NCBI RefSeq assembly: GCF_002583555.1
Contig: NZ_BEGX01000012.1
Span: forward strand, 1 to 63,640
Source of the DNA: Pseudonocardia sp. N23
Lineage (GTDB): Bacteria > Actinomycetota > Actinomycetes > Mycobacteriales > Pseudonocardiaceae
Direction: 5' to 3'
Length of the DNA: 63,640 nucleotides
The first letter of the stretch is position 1, and each line of letters begins with the position of its first letter. Below, piece by piece: positions 32,215 to 46,870 of the stretch. The position numbers and the translations under genes are program-made. The notes under the pieces were generated by a model. The model was not told the origin of the DNA, did no database searches, and was given only the letters and a program-made list of their open reading frames with translations.

Positions 32215-33114
32215 TCAGAGCAGGCCGTGGGTGCGCAGGAACGCGGCAGCGACGTCGAACCCCTCGTCGTGCGCCGGGAGCGACGGCAGCTGCAGGAACG
32301 CGTGCGGCACACCCTTCGCGACGTGCAGCTCGTGCGGCACACCCGCCACGGCCAGCCGCGCCGCCATCGACTCCGACTCCCCCCGCAGCGGGTCGAGCTC
32401 GCCGACGCTCAGCAGCGTCGGTGGGAAGTCGCGGACCTGCCGCTCCGGGGCGCACCGCGGGTCGCCGCGCAGCAGGTCGAACTCCTCGGGCGGGAGGTAC
32501 AGCTGCGACCGCGCGTCCTGCCCACCCAGCAGCCCCGACAGCACCGGCAGCGCCCGGTGGTAGTCGTAGATGCCGTAGAACAGCAGGGCGGCACGGACGT
32601 CGGCACCTGCCCCGGTGGCCAGGGCGACCGCGGCCAGGTTCGCCCCCGCCGAGTCACCCGAGACGACGAGCCGCTCCGGGTCCCCGCCCAGCTCCGCAGC
32701 GTGCGCGCGGACCCAGTCCAGCGCGGCCGAGACGTCGTCGACCGCGCCCGGGAACCGGTGCTTCGGCGCCCGCCGGTAGTCGACCGACACCACCAGCAGC
32801 CCCCGCGACGCCAGCTCCGCCGACAGGCGCCGGTGCGTCGACGGGGCGCCCATCACCCACGCGCCACCATGCAGGTGCACGACCGTCGGGAACGGGGGCT
32901 CGCCGAACGGGACGTGCACGTCCGCACCGAGGCGCCAGCCGCCCGACTCGCGGATGGGCACCCCCTCGATCACCCGCGCGACCTCCGGCGCACCGCCGTT
33001 GATGTAGTCGTCGAACGACCGGAACAGGGCGACCGGCGACTCGTCGCCCTCGGGCACCCGCAGGGTCGTCTGGAACTCGAGCAGGGCGGGCGGCACCGAC
33101 GCGGGCGCGGTCAT
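32215..33114 (-). CDS. alpha/beta hydrolase, hormone-sensitive-lipase family esterase
   Basis: A 299-residue esterase. HGGAW (residues 82-86) forms the oxyanion hole and GDSAG (153-157, Ser155) the nucleophile elbow; YRRAPKHRFPGAVDDV is the typical HSL segment between them. The acid Asp (GELDPLRGE) and His (KGVPHAFLQLP) are near the C-terminus. No signal peptide is seen, so it acts in the cytoplasm. ATG at 33114 with AGGAG upstream. Related to mycobacterial Lip proteins; natural substrate unknown. Confidence 0.88.
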   Translation of the reverse strand: MTAPASVPPALLEFQTTLRVPEGDESPVALFRSFDDYINGGAPEVARVIEGVPIRESGGWRLGADVHVPFGEPPFPTVVHLHGGAWVMGAPSTHRRLSAELASRGLLVVSVDYRRAPKHRFPGAVDDVSAALDWVRAHAAELGGDPERLVVSGDSAGANLAAVALATGAGADVRAALLFYGIYDYHRALPVLSGLLGGQDARSQLYLPPEEFDLLRGDPRCAPERQVRDFPPTLLSVGELDPLRGESESMAARLAVAGVPHELHVAKGVPHAFLQLPSLPAHDEGFDVAAAFLRTHGLL

Positions 33115-33303
33115 GTGTGTGGACTCCTGTGTCGCACGGGGAACAACTCGGGGGAACCGATCGGGGGCAGCTCCGGGGAACGGCTCGATCACGACGCTAG
33201 GTCGGGTTCGTCCGGCTCGTCAACGCGTGCCGTGGTGGGCTACCGGCAGTAGGTTCGGCGGCAACACCCCCGCCGGGGGCCTCCACACCGACGGGAGCCG
33301 ACG

Positions 33304-34791
33304 ATGACGAACCTGGCCGAGAACCTCGTGGCCACGGCCGCGGCCCATCCGGACCGCACCTCGATCCGCCTCGACGACGTCGAGCTCAGCTACGCCGACC
33401 TGCACGCCGCAGCCGCCCGCGTCGCCGGGATGCTCACCGCGCAGGGCATCTCGCCGGGCGACCGGGTCGGCATCGTGCTGCCCAACCTGCCCGCGTTCCC
33501 GATCCTGTTCCACGGCGCCCTGCTCGCAGGCGCCACCGTCGTGCCCATGAACCCGCTGCTCAAGGCCCGCGAGGTCGCGTACTACCTGCGGGACTCCGGC
33601 ATGTCGATCGTCTTCGGCTGGGACTCCGGCGGGGATGCGGTGACGTCCGCGGCGGAGGCCGTCGGCATCCCCGCGGTGCTCGTCGGCCCGATGGGTCCCG
33701 ACACCGGTGACGCGCCGCCCGCACCCGACGCCGTCGACCGTGACGACTCCGACACCGCCGTCATCCTCTACACCTCCGGCACCACCGGCCAGCCCAAGGG
33801 CGCCGAGCTCACCCACGCCAACCTGCGCACCAACACCGCCACCACCGCGTCGTCGGTGCTGTCGCTGGGCACCGACGACGTGATCATGGGCTGCCTGCCG
33901 CTGTTCCACGTCTTCGGACTCACGTGCGGGCTCAACGCGGCCGTCAGCGTCGGCGCCACGTTGACCCTGATCCCCCGGTTCGACCCGGCGAAGGCGCTCG
34001 CCGTCGTGGCGCGCGACAAGGTCACGGTGTTCGAGGGTGTGCCCACCATGTACGCGGCGATGCTGCACCACCCCGACGCCGACGGCGCCGACATGTCGAC
34101 GCTGCGCACCTGTGCCTCCGGCGGCTCCGCGATGCCGGTGGAGATCATGCGCGCCTTCGAGGAGAAGTTCGGCTGCATGGTGCTGGAGGGCTACGGGCTG
34201 TCCGAGACCTCCCCCGTCGCCTCCTTCAACCAGCCCCACCGCGACCGCAAGCCCGGCTCCATCGGCTTCGAGATCCCGGGCTGCGAGATGCGCGTCGTCG
34301 CCGACGACGGTGCCGACGTCGGCGTCGACACCCCCGGAGAGATCATCATCCGCGGCGAGAACGTCATGAAGGGCTACTGGGGCCGCCCCGACGCCACCGC
34401 CGAGGCCATCCCTGACGGCTGGTTCCGCAGCGGCGACATCGCCACCAAGGACGCCGACGGCTACTACTTCATCGTCGACCGCAAGAAGGACCTCATCATC
34501 CGCGGCGGCTACAACGTCTACCCGCGCGAGGTCGAGGAGGCTCTCTACGAGCACCCCGCCGTCGCCGAGGCCGCCGTCGTCGGCATCCCGCACCCGGAGT
34601 GGGGCGAGGAGATCGGCGCCGCCGTCGCGCTCAAGGCCGGCGAGAAGGCCGACCCCGACGAGCTGCGCGACTTCGTCAAGGAACGCCTCGCCGCCTACAA
34701 GTACCCGCGGCAGGTCTGGATCGTCGACGCCCTCCCGAAGGGCCCGACCGGCAAGATCCTGCGCCGCGAGGTGCACGCGCCGGAATCCTGA
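33304..34791 (+). CDS. long-chain fatty-acid--CoA ligase (FadD-type)
   Basis: A 495-residue adenylate-forming ligase. Motifs: [14 protein letters not shown] (P-loop), [56 protein letters not shown] and the C-terminal Lys in [10 protein letters not shown]. This pattern is standard for FadD enzymes that activate fatty acids for beta-oxidation. ATG at 33304 with GGGAGCC upstream. Monocistronic, divergent from the HSL esterase, and followed by a long palindrome. Confidence 0.9.
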   Translation: MTNLAENLVATAAAHPDRTSIRLDDVELSYADLHAAAARVAGMLTAQGISPGDRVGIVLPNLPAFPILFHGALLAGATVVPMNPLLKAREVAYYLRDSGMSIVFGWDSGGDAVTSAAEAVGIPAVLVGPMGPDTGDAPPAPDAVDRDDSDTAVILYTSGTTGQPKGAELTHANLRTNTATTASSVLSLGTDDVIMGCLPLFHVFGLTCGLNAAVSVGATLTLIPRFDPAKALAVVARDKVTVFEGVPTMYAAMLHHPDADGADMSTLRTCASGGSAMPVEIMRAFEEKFGCMVLEGYGLSETSPVASFNQPHRDRKPGSIGFEIPGCEMRVVADDGADVGVDTPGEIIIRGENVMKGYWGRPDATAEAIPDGWFRSGDIATKDADGYYFIVDRKKDLIIRGGYNVYPREVEEALYEHPAVAEAAVVGIPHPEWGEEIGAAVALKAGEKADPDELRDFVKERLAAYKYPRQVWIVDALPKGPTGKILRREVHAPES

Positions 34792-34796
34792 CCGGT

Positions 34797-34847
34797 GAAC
34801 GAACGGCACAGTCGCGCCATTCGGTTGCGCGAGAGGGCCGTTCGTTC
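34797..34847. terminator. palindrome between convergent genes, family 2, copy A
   Basis: Outer stem GAACGAACGGC/GCCGTTCGTTC (11 bp, perfect) and inner stem TCGCGC/GCGCGA. Bases 34801-34843 align without gaps to 46811-46853 with 33 of 43 identities, including the core CGGTTGCG. A bidirectional terminator is the likely role. Confidence 0.75.
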
Positions 34848-34930
34848 GGGTTCCGCATGCTCCGCGGCGAGATCGCGTCGGGCACGCCGCGACACCATTC
34901 ACCGCGCCCCTCGCGCCGCCGCCGCGGCGG

Positions 34931-35323
34931 TCAGCTCAGGCCGAGACGTCGGTCGATCGTGATCTCGACGACCACCCGCCGCGGGTTCTCCCGCGGCACC
35001 CGGTAGCGCGCGGCGTAGCGGGTCTCGGCGTCGGCGACCGACGCGGCGTCGGACCGCAGCACCGCGACGCCCTCCAGGCTCGACCAGCGCCGGCCGTCGA
35101 CCTGCGACACCACCGCCCGCACCCCCGCCACGCCCCCGGCCTCGACGTTGCGCGCCTTCTGCGACGTCCCCGAGCAGATGACGCGCGCGATCCCCTGCTC
35201 GACGTCGATCGTCACGCCCACCGGCACGACGTGCGGGGTCCCGTCACGACGCGGGGTCACCAGGAAACACAGGTGGCGTTCGGTCCAGAACTGCAGGAAC
35301 TCCGGCGACGGGTCGACGATCAC
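34931..35323 (-). CDS. pyridoxamine 5'-phosphate oxidase-fold, F420-dependent enzyme (TIGR03618-like)
   Basis: A 130-residue split-barrel protein starting VDPSPEFLQFWTERHLCFLV after the initiator, with RRDGTPHVVPVGVTID, SQKARNVEAG and RRVVVEITIDRRLGLS. This is the actinobacterial PPOX group that uses F420 or FMN. GTG start at 35323; the ribosome site is weak. Paralogous in fold to the gene at 28544-28984. Substrate unknown. Confidence 0.78.
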   Translation of the reverse strand: MIVDPSPEFLQFWTERHLCFLVTPRRDGTPHVVPVGVTIDVEQGIARVICSGTSQKARNVEAGGVAGVRAVVSQVDGRRWSSLEGVAVLRSDAASVADAETRYAARYRVPRENPRRVVVEITIDRRLGLS

Positions 35324-35511
35324 CCGACCAGCGTCGCCCACCCCCTCCCGCCGCGCACATCCGGGTCCGTTCGTGACTCCAGGTCGACCATCAGATCGGG
35401 CGACTCTCCATCGAGTGACGTCTGCACAGGTCACGGGCCTACCGCGTTAACGTTCCGCCACCACACCGGCTCACCACTCACCCCGACCGACCGTCGAGAA
35501 GGGGGCTCATC

Positions 35512-35886
35512 GTGCTGCCCCGGAACCGGCTCCGCCAGGCCGCGACGACCGCCGCGCTCGTCGTCGCCACCTTCCCGCTGACCGCGGCCGCCGCACCGCC
35601 CCCGCTCGTCCGCTCCCTGACCTCCGCCGGGGATGCGATGGCCGCGGCACTCGAACGGGCCGGCGGGGCGGCCTTCGTCGGCGGGATCGCGATGGTCGCC
35701 CTGCTGGTCGTGGTCGGCGCGCTGGCGGTCGCCTCGGCGGCCCGCACCCTGATCGGCGCGACCACCGGCCCCACCCCGAGCTCGACGTCGGACTGCCTCG
35801 ATCATGGCCGGGACGAGTCCGGGGTCGAACTCCGCGGCGGGGCGGGGCTCGAACCACGCCCGGACGCACCCGCCGCAGCGTCGTGA
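35512..35886 (+). CDS. small secreted or membrane protein of unknown function
   Basis: A 124-residue protein I do not recognise. It has a signal-peptide-like start (basic MLPRNRLRQ, hydrophobic core, AAAA before residue 30), one membrane helix (about 55-78, GGIAMVALLVVVGALAVASAA) and a hydrophilic acidic C-terminal tail. GTG at 35512 has AGAAGGGGG upstream. It could be a small membrane adapter; no motif points to a role. It stands alone, upstream of the MFS gene. Confidence 0.6.
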   Translation: MLPRNRLRQAATTAALVVATFPLTAAAAPPPLVRSLTSAGDAMAAALERAGGAAFVGGIAMVALLVVVGALAVASAARTLIGATTGPTPSSTSDCLDHGRDESGVELRGGAGLEPRPDAPAAAS

Positions 35887-36021
35887 TCACCGCCTGCGGG
35901 ACGTCTGCGCCCCCACACGTCGCTCGTGACCCGGAACGGGCGGCCGGCTGCGCCGGGCGTGAGGTTGTTCGCATGCGGCCGGTTCGGCTTGTGCGGGATG
36001 CGAGGGCCGTGCTCTCGTAGA

Positions 36022-36039
36022 GGTGAACTCGTGTTCACC
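36022..36039. promoter_or_regulatory. operator palindrome before the MFS-TetR operon
   Basis: GGTGAAC-TCGT-GTTCACC: a perfect inverted repeat with 7-bp arms, 15 bases before the chosen MFS start. The downstream TetR-family gene of the same operon is the likely ligand-responsive binder. Confidence 0.7.
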
Positions 36040-36054
36040 CGAAATGGAGCATCC

Positions 36055-37503
36055 GTGGCGATCGCCGCCTCCCCTCGGTCACGGCCCGGTGTCGTGATCG
36101 CCCTGCTGTGTCTGAGCGGCCTCGCCGTCTCGCTCGTCCAGACGCTCGCCGTACCGCTGCTGCCGCTGTTCCCGCGCCTGCTCGACACGACCCCGTCGAC
36201 GGTCTCGTGGTTCATCACCTCGACGCTGGTGGCCGGTGCGGTGTCCGCGCCGGTGCTCGGCCGCCTCGGCGACATGTACGGCAAGCGCCGGATGCTCCTG
36301 CTGTCGCTGACGCTGGTCTCGATCGGCTCGGTGCTCTGCGCCGCCGCCCCGGGCCCGACGTTGATGCTGGTCGGGCGGGTGCTGCAGGGCGCGTCGTTCG
36401 GCGTGATCGCGCTGGGGATCAGCATCATGCGCGACGAGCTGCCGGAGGGGAAGGTCGGCGGCGGCATCGCGCTGATGAGCTCGTCGCTGGGCATCGGCGC
36501 CGCGGTCGGGCTGCCGCTGACGGGCATCGTCGCGCAGCTGGTGTCGTGGCGCTGGCTGTTCCTGGGCGTCGGCGTGATCGGGTTCGCGCTGGTGTTCGGC
36601 GTGCGCCGGGTCGTCCCCGAGTCATCGGTGCGCTCCGGTGGCCGGTTCGACGTCGTCGGCGCGGCCGGAGTCACCGTCGGCCTGGTGTGCCTGCTGCTCG
36701 CGATCTCCAAGGGCTCCGAGTGGGGCTGGCACAGCCCGACCGTCCTGGGCCTGGTCGCGGCGGCCGTGGTGATCTTCCCGCTCTGGGGGCGGCACCAGCT
36801 CCGGACCGACGGCCCGCTCGTCGACCTGCGCGTCACGGCGCGTCCCGCGGTCCTGCTCACGAACCTGACGACGGTCCTCGTCGGCTTCGCCATGTTCGCG
36901 GCCTTCGTGATGACGTCGCAGATCATGCAGGCCGCCCCCAGCTCCGGCTACGGGTTCGGGCTCTCGCTCGTCGGCGCGGGCATCGCGATGCTCCCGCTGG
37001 GTGGCGCGATGGCGCTGCTCTCCCCCGTCTCCGCGCGGCTCTCCGCATGGCGCGGCCCGCGGACGACGCTCGTCCTGGGCGGCGTGCTGCTGCTCGTCGG
37101 GAACCTCGGGACGGCGCTGCGTCCCAGCGAGCTCGCCATGCTGATCCTGGCGACGACGATCTCCTCGATCGGCTGCGCGATGGCCTACTCGGCCCTGCCG
37201 CTGCTGGTCATCCAGGCGGTGCCGCAGAGCGAGACGGCGGCGGCGAACAGCCTCAACACCCTGATGCGCCAGCTGGGGACCTCGATGTGCACCGCGGTCA
37301 TCGCGGCGATCACCTCGGCGATGGCGGTGCACGCGGGCGGGACCGTGGTGCCGCCGCAGGTCTACACGATCGTCTTCGCCGCCGCGGCGGGCGCGGCGCT
37401 CGTCGCGACGGTCATGGCCGCGCTCACCCCGTCCCCCTCGAACGTCGAGCACGAGCCGCTGCACGACGACGCGCTCGCCACGGCGGGGCTGAAGGCCGCG
37501 TGA
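36055..37503 (+). CDS. major facilitator superfamily drug/metabolite exporter
   Basis: A 482-residue membrane transporter, probably 14 helices (DHA2/EmrB-type). Between helices 2 and 3 it has GRLGDMYGKRRMLL, the MFS motif A; motif C-like GIGAAVGLPLTG lies in helix 5. It likely exports a hydrophobic compound with protons. GTG at 36055 (GGAG upstream) is preferred; a GTG at 36031 lies inside the operator palindrome. Its stop overlaps the TetR gene start (GTGA), so transporter and regulator are co-expressed. Confidence 0.88.
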   Translation: MAIAASPRSRPGVVIALLCLSGLAVSLVQTLAVPLLPLFPRLLDTTPSTVSWFITSTLVAGAVSAPVLGRLGDMYGKRRMLLLSLTLVSIGSVLCAAAPGPTLMLVGRVLQGASFGVIALGISIMRDELPEGKVGGGIALMSSSLGIGAAVGLPLTGIVAQLVSWRWLFLGVGVIGFALVFGVRRVVPESSVRSGGRFDVVGAAGVTVGLVCLLLAISKGSEWGWHSPTVLGLVAAAVVIFPLWGRHQLRTDGPLVDLRVTARPAVLLTNLTTVLVGFAMFAAFVMTSQIMQAAPSSGYGFGLSLVGAGIAMLPLGGAMALLSPVSARLSAWRGPRTTLVLGGVLLLVGNLGTALRPSELAMLILATTISSIGCAMAYSALPLLVIQAVPQSETAAANSLNTLMRQLGTSMCTAVIAAITSAMAVHAGGTVVPPQVYTIVFAAAAGAALVATVMAALTPSPSNVEHEPLHDDALATAGLKAA

Positions 37504-38084
37504 CCGCCGCCGGAGTCGTCGCCCCCACCGAGCGCCGTTGCGCCGCCGACACCCGCGACGCGTTGCTGCGGGCGGCCCGCCGACACTTCTCCGTGCACGG
37601 CTACGCCGGGGCGACGTTGCGCGGGATCGCAGCGGAGGCCCAGGTCAGTGCCGCCCTGCTGGTGAAGTACTTCGGTAGCAAGGAGGGCCTGCTCACCGCG
37701 GCGTCCGATCTGGAGGCCGAGACCGGCGCGCTGCTCGACGCCCCGAACGAGACGCTGGGGCGGCACCTGGTCGCAACGCTGCTCGACCTGCACGACCGCG
37801 CCGAGGCCGACCCCCTGCTGCGGGTGGTACTGACGGGACCGCGGCCCGGCGGGGAGCGCATCGTCGAGGAGCTGGACCGGCGGCTCGTCGCGCGGCTCGC
37901 GGACCGTCTCGACGGCCCGGACGCCCGGCTGCGCGCGGAGATGGTGTGCGCCCAGCTGATCGGCCTGGGGGTGGTGCGGCTGCTGCTCGCGTCGCCCGCC
38001 ACGGCTGCGGAGCCGCCGTCGGCACTGGTCGACCGCCTCGGCCCGCTCCTGCAGGCATGGATCGACCCGCCTGCGACCGGCTGA
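37500..38084 (+). CDS. TetR-family regulator of the MFS gene
   Basis: A 194-residue repressor with HTH DALLRAARRHFSVHGYAGATLRGIAAEAQVS and the following LLVKYFGSKEGLL (parts), where Val-Lys replaces the usual Tyr-Arg of YRYF or YHHF. C-terminal ligand domain about 80-190. It is translationally coupled to the exporter gene, and the palindrome at 36022-36039 is its probable operator, giving a self-regulated efflux operon. Confidence 0.88.
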   Translation: MTAAGVVAPTERRCAADTRDALLRAARRHFSVHGYAGATLRGIAAEAQVSAALLVKYFGSKEGLLTAASDLEAETGALLDAPNETLGRHLVATLLDLHDRAEADPLLRVVLTGPRPGGERIVEELDRRLVARLADRLDGPDARLRAEMVCAQLIGLGVVRLLLASPATAAEPPSALVDRLGPLLQAWIDPPATG

Positions 38085-38103
38085 ACTCGCAGGTCGGGGT
38101 CGC

Positions 38104-38520
38104 TCACAGGGTCCGCGCGGCGCGGACGTCCCGGCGGATCGGGTGCTCGGGCGGCACCTCGACGACGACGATCCGGGTGCCGTCGGGGTCGGCGACCCAC
38201 ATCTCGTCGAGGCCCCAGGGCTCGCGGCGCGGTTCGCGCAGCACCCGCACCCCCTTGCCGACGAGCTCGGCGTGCGTGCCGGCCAGGTCGCGGACCTGCA
38301 GCCACAGCCGCAGCCCCGCGCCCTCGCCGCCGGCGGTGAAGCCCTCGGCGCCGGGCCCGGCGGCGTGCGCGGACACCTCGAGGAACCCCGTGCCGAGGAA
38401 GAACACCGTGCCGCCGGGGAACTCGCGGAAGATCGCGAGGCCGAGGACGTCGCGGTAGAAGCGCAGCGCGGCGTCGGGATCGGCGGGCCGCAGGATCGCG
38501 CGGCTGCTCAGGATCTCCAC
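38104..38520 (-). CDS. VOC (glyoxalase/bleomycin-resistance fold) family protein
   Basis: A 138-residue protein with two beta-alpha-beta-beta-beta modules: LRPADPDAALRFYRDVLGLAIFRE and GLRLWLQVRDLAGTHAEL (parts), then MWVADPDGTRIVVVEVP. Acidic and His positions that could bind a metal are incomplete, so it may be a binding protein rather than a lyase. It lies 18 bases downstream of the acyl-CoA dehydrogenase on the same strand and is probably co-transcribed with it. Function unknown. Confidence 0.78.
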   Translation of the reverse strand: MEILSSRAILRPADPDAALRFYRDVLGLAIFREFPGGTVFFLGTGFLEVSAHAAGPGAEGFTAGGEGAGLRLWLQVRDLAGTHAELVGKGVRVLREPRREPWGLDEMWVADPDGTRIVVVEVPPEHPIRRDVRAARTL

Positions 38521-38538
38521 GTGGCCCGACCCTAGTGG

Positions 38539-39720
38539 TCAGTAGGACCGCGGCAGCCCCAGCACGTGCTCGGAGATGTAGTTGAGCACCATCTCCTGCG
38601 AGATCGGGGCGATCTTCATCAGCCGCGACTCGGTCCACCACCGGCCGACGTCGTACTCGGAGGCGTAGCCGAACCCGCCGTGGGTCTGCATCGCGCGGTC
38701 GGCGGCGAAGTGCCCGGCCTCCGACGCCAGGTACTTGGCGGTGTTGGCCTGCTCGCCGCACGGCAGTCCGCAGTCGTAGCGCCACGACGCCTCACGAACC
38801 GCCAGCTCCGCGGCGCGCAGCTTCATGTGCGCCTCGGCCAGCGGGAACGCGATGCCCTGGTTCTTGCCGATCGGACGGCCGAAGACCTGGCGTCCGTTGG
38901 CGTACTCCACGGCGCGGCGCACCGAGACGCGGCCGATCCCGAGGGCCTCGGCGGCGATCAGGATGCGTTCGGGGTTGAGCCCGTCGAGGAGGTAGCGGAA
39001 GCCCTTGCCCTCCTCCCCGACGCGGTCGGCGACGGGGACGCGCAGGTCGTCGTAGCGGGTCTCGTTGGAGGCGACGGCGTTGCGGCCCAGCTTGGCGATG
39101 GGCGTGATGTCGACCTCGGGCACCTGCAGGTCGGCCAGCAGCAGCGTCATGCCGTCGGTGCGCTTGGCGCACTCCTGGATCGGTGTGGTGCGCACCAGCA
39201 GCAGGACCTTCTCGCAGTCGCCCGCCTTGGACGTCCACACCTTCTGGCCCCGCACGACGTAGTGGTCGCCGTCGAGGCGGGCCCGCGTCGTGATCGAGGC
39301 GGTGTCGGTGCCCGAGTCGGGCTCGGTGACGCCGAACGCGACATGCAGGTCCCCGGACGCGACACGCGGCAGGTACGTGGAGCGCATCTCCTCGCTGCCG
39401 AACTTGACGACGGGGTTCATCCCGAACACGGACAGGTGCATCGAGCTGGCGCCGTTCATGCCCGCGCCGGAGGCGGCCACCTCCTCCAGCACGATCGAGG
39501 CCTCGGTGATGCCGCGGCCGCCGCCGCCGTACTCCTCGGGGATCGCGATGCCGATCCAGCCGCCCTCGGCCATGGCTTTGTAGAAGTCCCACGGGAAGCG
39601 GTGCTCGGCGTCGCAGGCGCGCCAGTACTCGTCCCCGAAGTCACGGCAGACGGTGCGCACCCCCTCACGGATGGCGCGGTGATCGTCGTCCTCGGCGAAG
39701 TCCACGCCGTGATGATGCAC
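38539..39720 (-). CDS. acyl-CoA dehydrogenase
   Basis: A 393-residue FAD enzyme. IPEEYGGGGRGITEAS, FGVTEPDSGTDTASITT, QKVWTSKAGDCEKVLLLVR and QTHGGFGYASEYDVGRWW are conserved. Its C-terminus (KIAPISQEMVLNY...HVLGLPRSY) is close to that of the dehydrogenase at 19673-20824, which ends RIAPVNREMILNF...HTLGLPKSY, so the two are paralogues lacking the classical EGT site. Start taken at the ATG 39720; a GTG at 39705 is a good alternative. Divergent from the gene at 39819, with a palindrome between. Confidence 0.9.
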   Translation of the reverse strand: MHHHGVDFAEDDDHRAIREGVRTVCRDFGDEYWRACDAEHRFPWDFYKAMAEGGWIGIAIPEEYGGGGRGITEASIVLEEVAASGAGMNGASSMHLSVFGMNPVVKFGSEEMRSTYLPRVASGDLHVAFGVTEPDSGTDTASITTRARLDGDHYVVRGQKVWTSKAGDCEKVLLLVRTTPIQECAKRTDGMTLLLADLQVPEVDITPIAKLGRNAVASNETRYDDLRVPVADRVGEEGKGFRYLLDGLNPERILIAAEALGIGRVSVRRAVEYANGRQVFGRPIGKNQGIAFPLAEAHMKLRAAELAVREASWRYDCGLPCGEQANTAKYLASEAGHFAADRAMQTHGGFGYASEYDVGRWWTESRLMKIAPISQEMVLNYISEHVLGLPRSY

Positions 39721-39746
39721 GCCCGCCCTGCGGTGCGCACCCTCCC

Positions 39747-39762
39747 GACCGACCGGACGGTC
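39747..39762. promoter_or_regulatory. operator-like palindrome
   Basis: GACCGACCGGACGGTC is symmetric at 14 of 16 positions and lies in the 98-base divergent region before the acyl-CoA dehydrogenase. No regulator gene is adjacent. Confidence 0.5.
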
Positions 39763-39818
39763 TGCTGTTGCGGGGAGGTGACCGTTTTGGTGGAGTTCTC
39801 CGGCAGGGGGTGAGCGAC

Positions 39819-40340
39819 ATGACAGTCGTCGCGGAGAAGACCGGGTTCTGGAAGTCGGGCTACGAGGTGAGCGTCGACGGGCGGCAGGTCGCGACGTTCG
39901 ACAGCCACACCTGGCGCGGCGGTGGGACCTTCACGCTGCACGACGGCCAGAAGTTCGAGGTGAAGGCCCGCACGATGGGCGGCCGCTACGAGCTGACCCG
40001 CGTCCTCGCCTCCGACGGCGCGGTCTCCGGACCGCTCGCCGTCGCCGACCGGGTGGGGCGCAAGGACTGGACGATCACCGACGCCCGCGGCCGCGCGATG
40101 CGGTTCCGGCGGACGTCGATGTGGAGCAGCGAGCAGGAGCTGCTGGGGCCCGACGGGACGCCGGTCGGCGAGATCCGCCGGCTCAGCGCGTGGCGCGGCG
40201 GAGCCGTCGCCGAGCTGCCCGGCCTCGACGCACCGTTGCAGGTCTTCGTCGTCGCCGTGGTGATCTGCATGTGGGACTCGCAGGCCGCCGCGGCCGCGGG
40301 CGGTGCCGCCGCGGCCGGTGCGGTCGCGGCGTCGAGCTGA
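39819..40340 (+). CDS. unrecognised protein with a C-terminal hydrophobic/Ala-rich tail
   Basis: A 173-residue protein. The body (about 1-150) is beta-rich with alternating short strands (FWKSGYEVSVDGRQVATF, FTLHDGQKFEVKAR) reminiscent of LURP-one/tubby or scramblase-like folds, ending in a hydrophobic stretch APLQVFVVAVVICMW and an Ala/Gly tail. No catalytic motif is visible. ATG at 39819 with GGGGGTGAG upstream. The fold suggestion is tentative; lipid or membrane contact is plausible. Confidence 0.6.
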   Translation: MTVVAEKTGFWKSGYEVSVDGRQVATFDSHTWRGGGTFTLHDGQKFEVKARTMGGRYELTRVLASDGAVSGPLAVADRVGRKDWTITDARGRAMRFRRTSMWSSEQELLGPDGTPVGEIRRLSAWRGGAVAELPGLDAPLQVFVVAVVICMWDSQAAAAAGGAAAAGAVAASS

Positions 40341-40352
40341 CGGACGCCGCGC

Positions 40353-40895
40353 TCAGGTGCTCGCGCGGATCGCGCCGAGCGCGGCGGCGTCGTCGGGGTC
40401 GATGCGCAGCGCCGTCATCATCCGGGCCAGCCCGAGGTAGTGGCCCGCCAGCACCATGACCTCGACGACGCGGCGGTCGTCGAGCCGTGCGGCCAGCGCC
40501 GCGTACCGGTCGTCGGGCACGTCGCCGTCACGGACGAGGTCGGCGACCACGCCGAGCGTCGCGCGCTGCGTGTCGTCGAAGCACGCGGCGTCGTCGTCAC
40601 CACGGTCGAGGGCCGCGATCTGCTCCTCCGTCGCACCCGCGGCCCGCGCGATCCCGACGTGCTGGTCCCACTCGTAGCGGGCGGCGAGCCTGCCGACCTG
40701 CATGATCACCAGCTCACGCAGCAGCGGGTCGATCGCGAGGTCGTTGAGCAGCGTGCCACCCAGGCGCAGCCACGGCCGCAGCACGGTCGGCGCGTTGGCG
40801 ACCATGGCGAACACGTTGAGGTCGGGGAGCTTCGCCAGCACGGACGCCGTCTCGGACGGGGCGTCGGCGGCGGTCACGTACGAGACACGGGCCAC
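40353..40895 (-). CDS. carboxymuconolactone decarboxylase (CMD/AhpD-like) family protein
   Basis: A 180-residue helical protein. Family features: FAMVANAPTVLRPWLRLGGTLL, LDPLLRELVIMQVGRLAARYEWDQHVGIARAAG (parts) and the EMVLAGHY-like EVMVLAGHYLGLARM. The CxxC of peroxidase-active AhpD is missing: the position reads RYEWDQH, so thiol peroxidase activity is unlikely. GTG at 40895 gives the family start VSYVTAADAP. Often linked to aromatic or acyl catabolism, but here the role is unknown. Confidence 0.82.
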   Translation of the reverse strand: MARVSYVTAADAPSETASVLAKLPDLNVFAMVANAPTVLRPWLRLGGTLLNDLAIDPLLRELVIMQVGRLAARYEWDQHVGIARAAGATEEQIAALDRGDDDAACFDDTQRATLGVVADLVRDGDVPDDRYAALAARLDDRRVVEVMVLAGHYLGLARMMTALRIDPDDAAALGAIRAST

Positions 40896-41172
40896 CGGCG
40901 CAGCGTAGGCGGCCCCGGTGTCCCCCACACGGCCGGTTGTGCGAGGCCCGTCACATCGGATTGGGTCGGCGGGCGTGCCCGAACGGGGATACCGGCCGGT
41001 AGCGACGTGAGGTAGGTGGGCCGGGGTGCCGCGGCACGACGATCCATAGCAGCATCACGGTCGACGACGACCGACGACGACGTCCGACGACGACGTCCGG
41101 ACGCCATCGAGGGTCGCCCGTCGCGCCGACCGCGACGACCACCACGAGGACGAGCCCGAGGATGATCGCTGC
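40896..41172. other. divergent region before the large carboxylase gene
   Basis: 277 bases without a gene. A perfect 12-bp palindrome TACCGGCCGGTA lies at 40990-41001 and could be an operator. Bases 41061-41100 are a run of imperfect CGACGACGTC-type repeats. A GAGGATG ribosome site precedes the carboxylase ATG. Confidence 0.5.
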
Positions 41173-46788
<5,616 letters not shown>

Positions 46789-46800
46789 CGCCCTGCCCCG

Positions 46801-46864
46801 CCGAGTGCAGGAACGGCACTTTCCCGCAGCCCGGTTGCGGGAAAGTGCCGTTCCTGCAACTCGG
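46801..46864. terminator. very long palindrome between convergent genes, family 2, copy B
   Basis: Perfect 23-bp arms (46806-46828 and 46836-46858; the 5' arm starts TGCAGGAACGGCACTTTCCC) with a 7-base loop, extended by CCGAG/CTCGG past one bulged base. Core aligned to 34801-34843. Lies 12 bases after the carboxylase stop and 6 bases before the GH3 stop. Confidence 0.85.
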
Positions 46865-46870
46865 GGGGCG

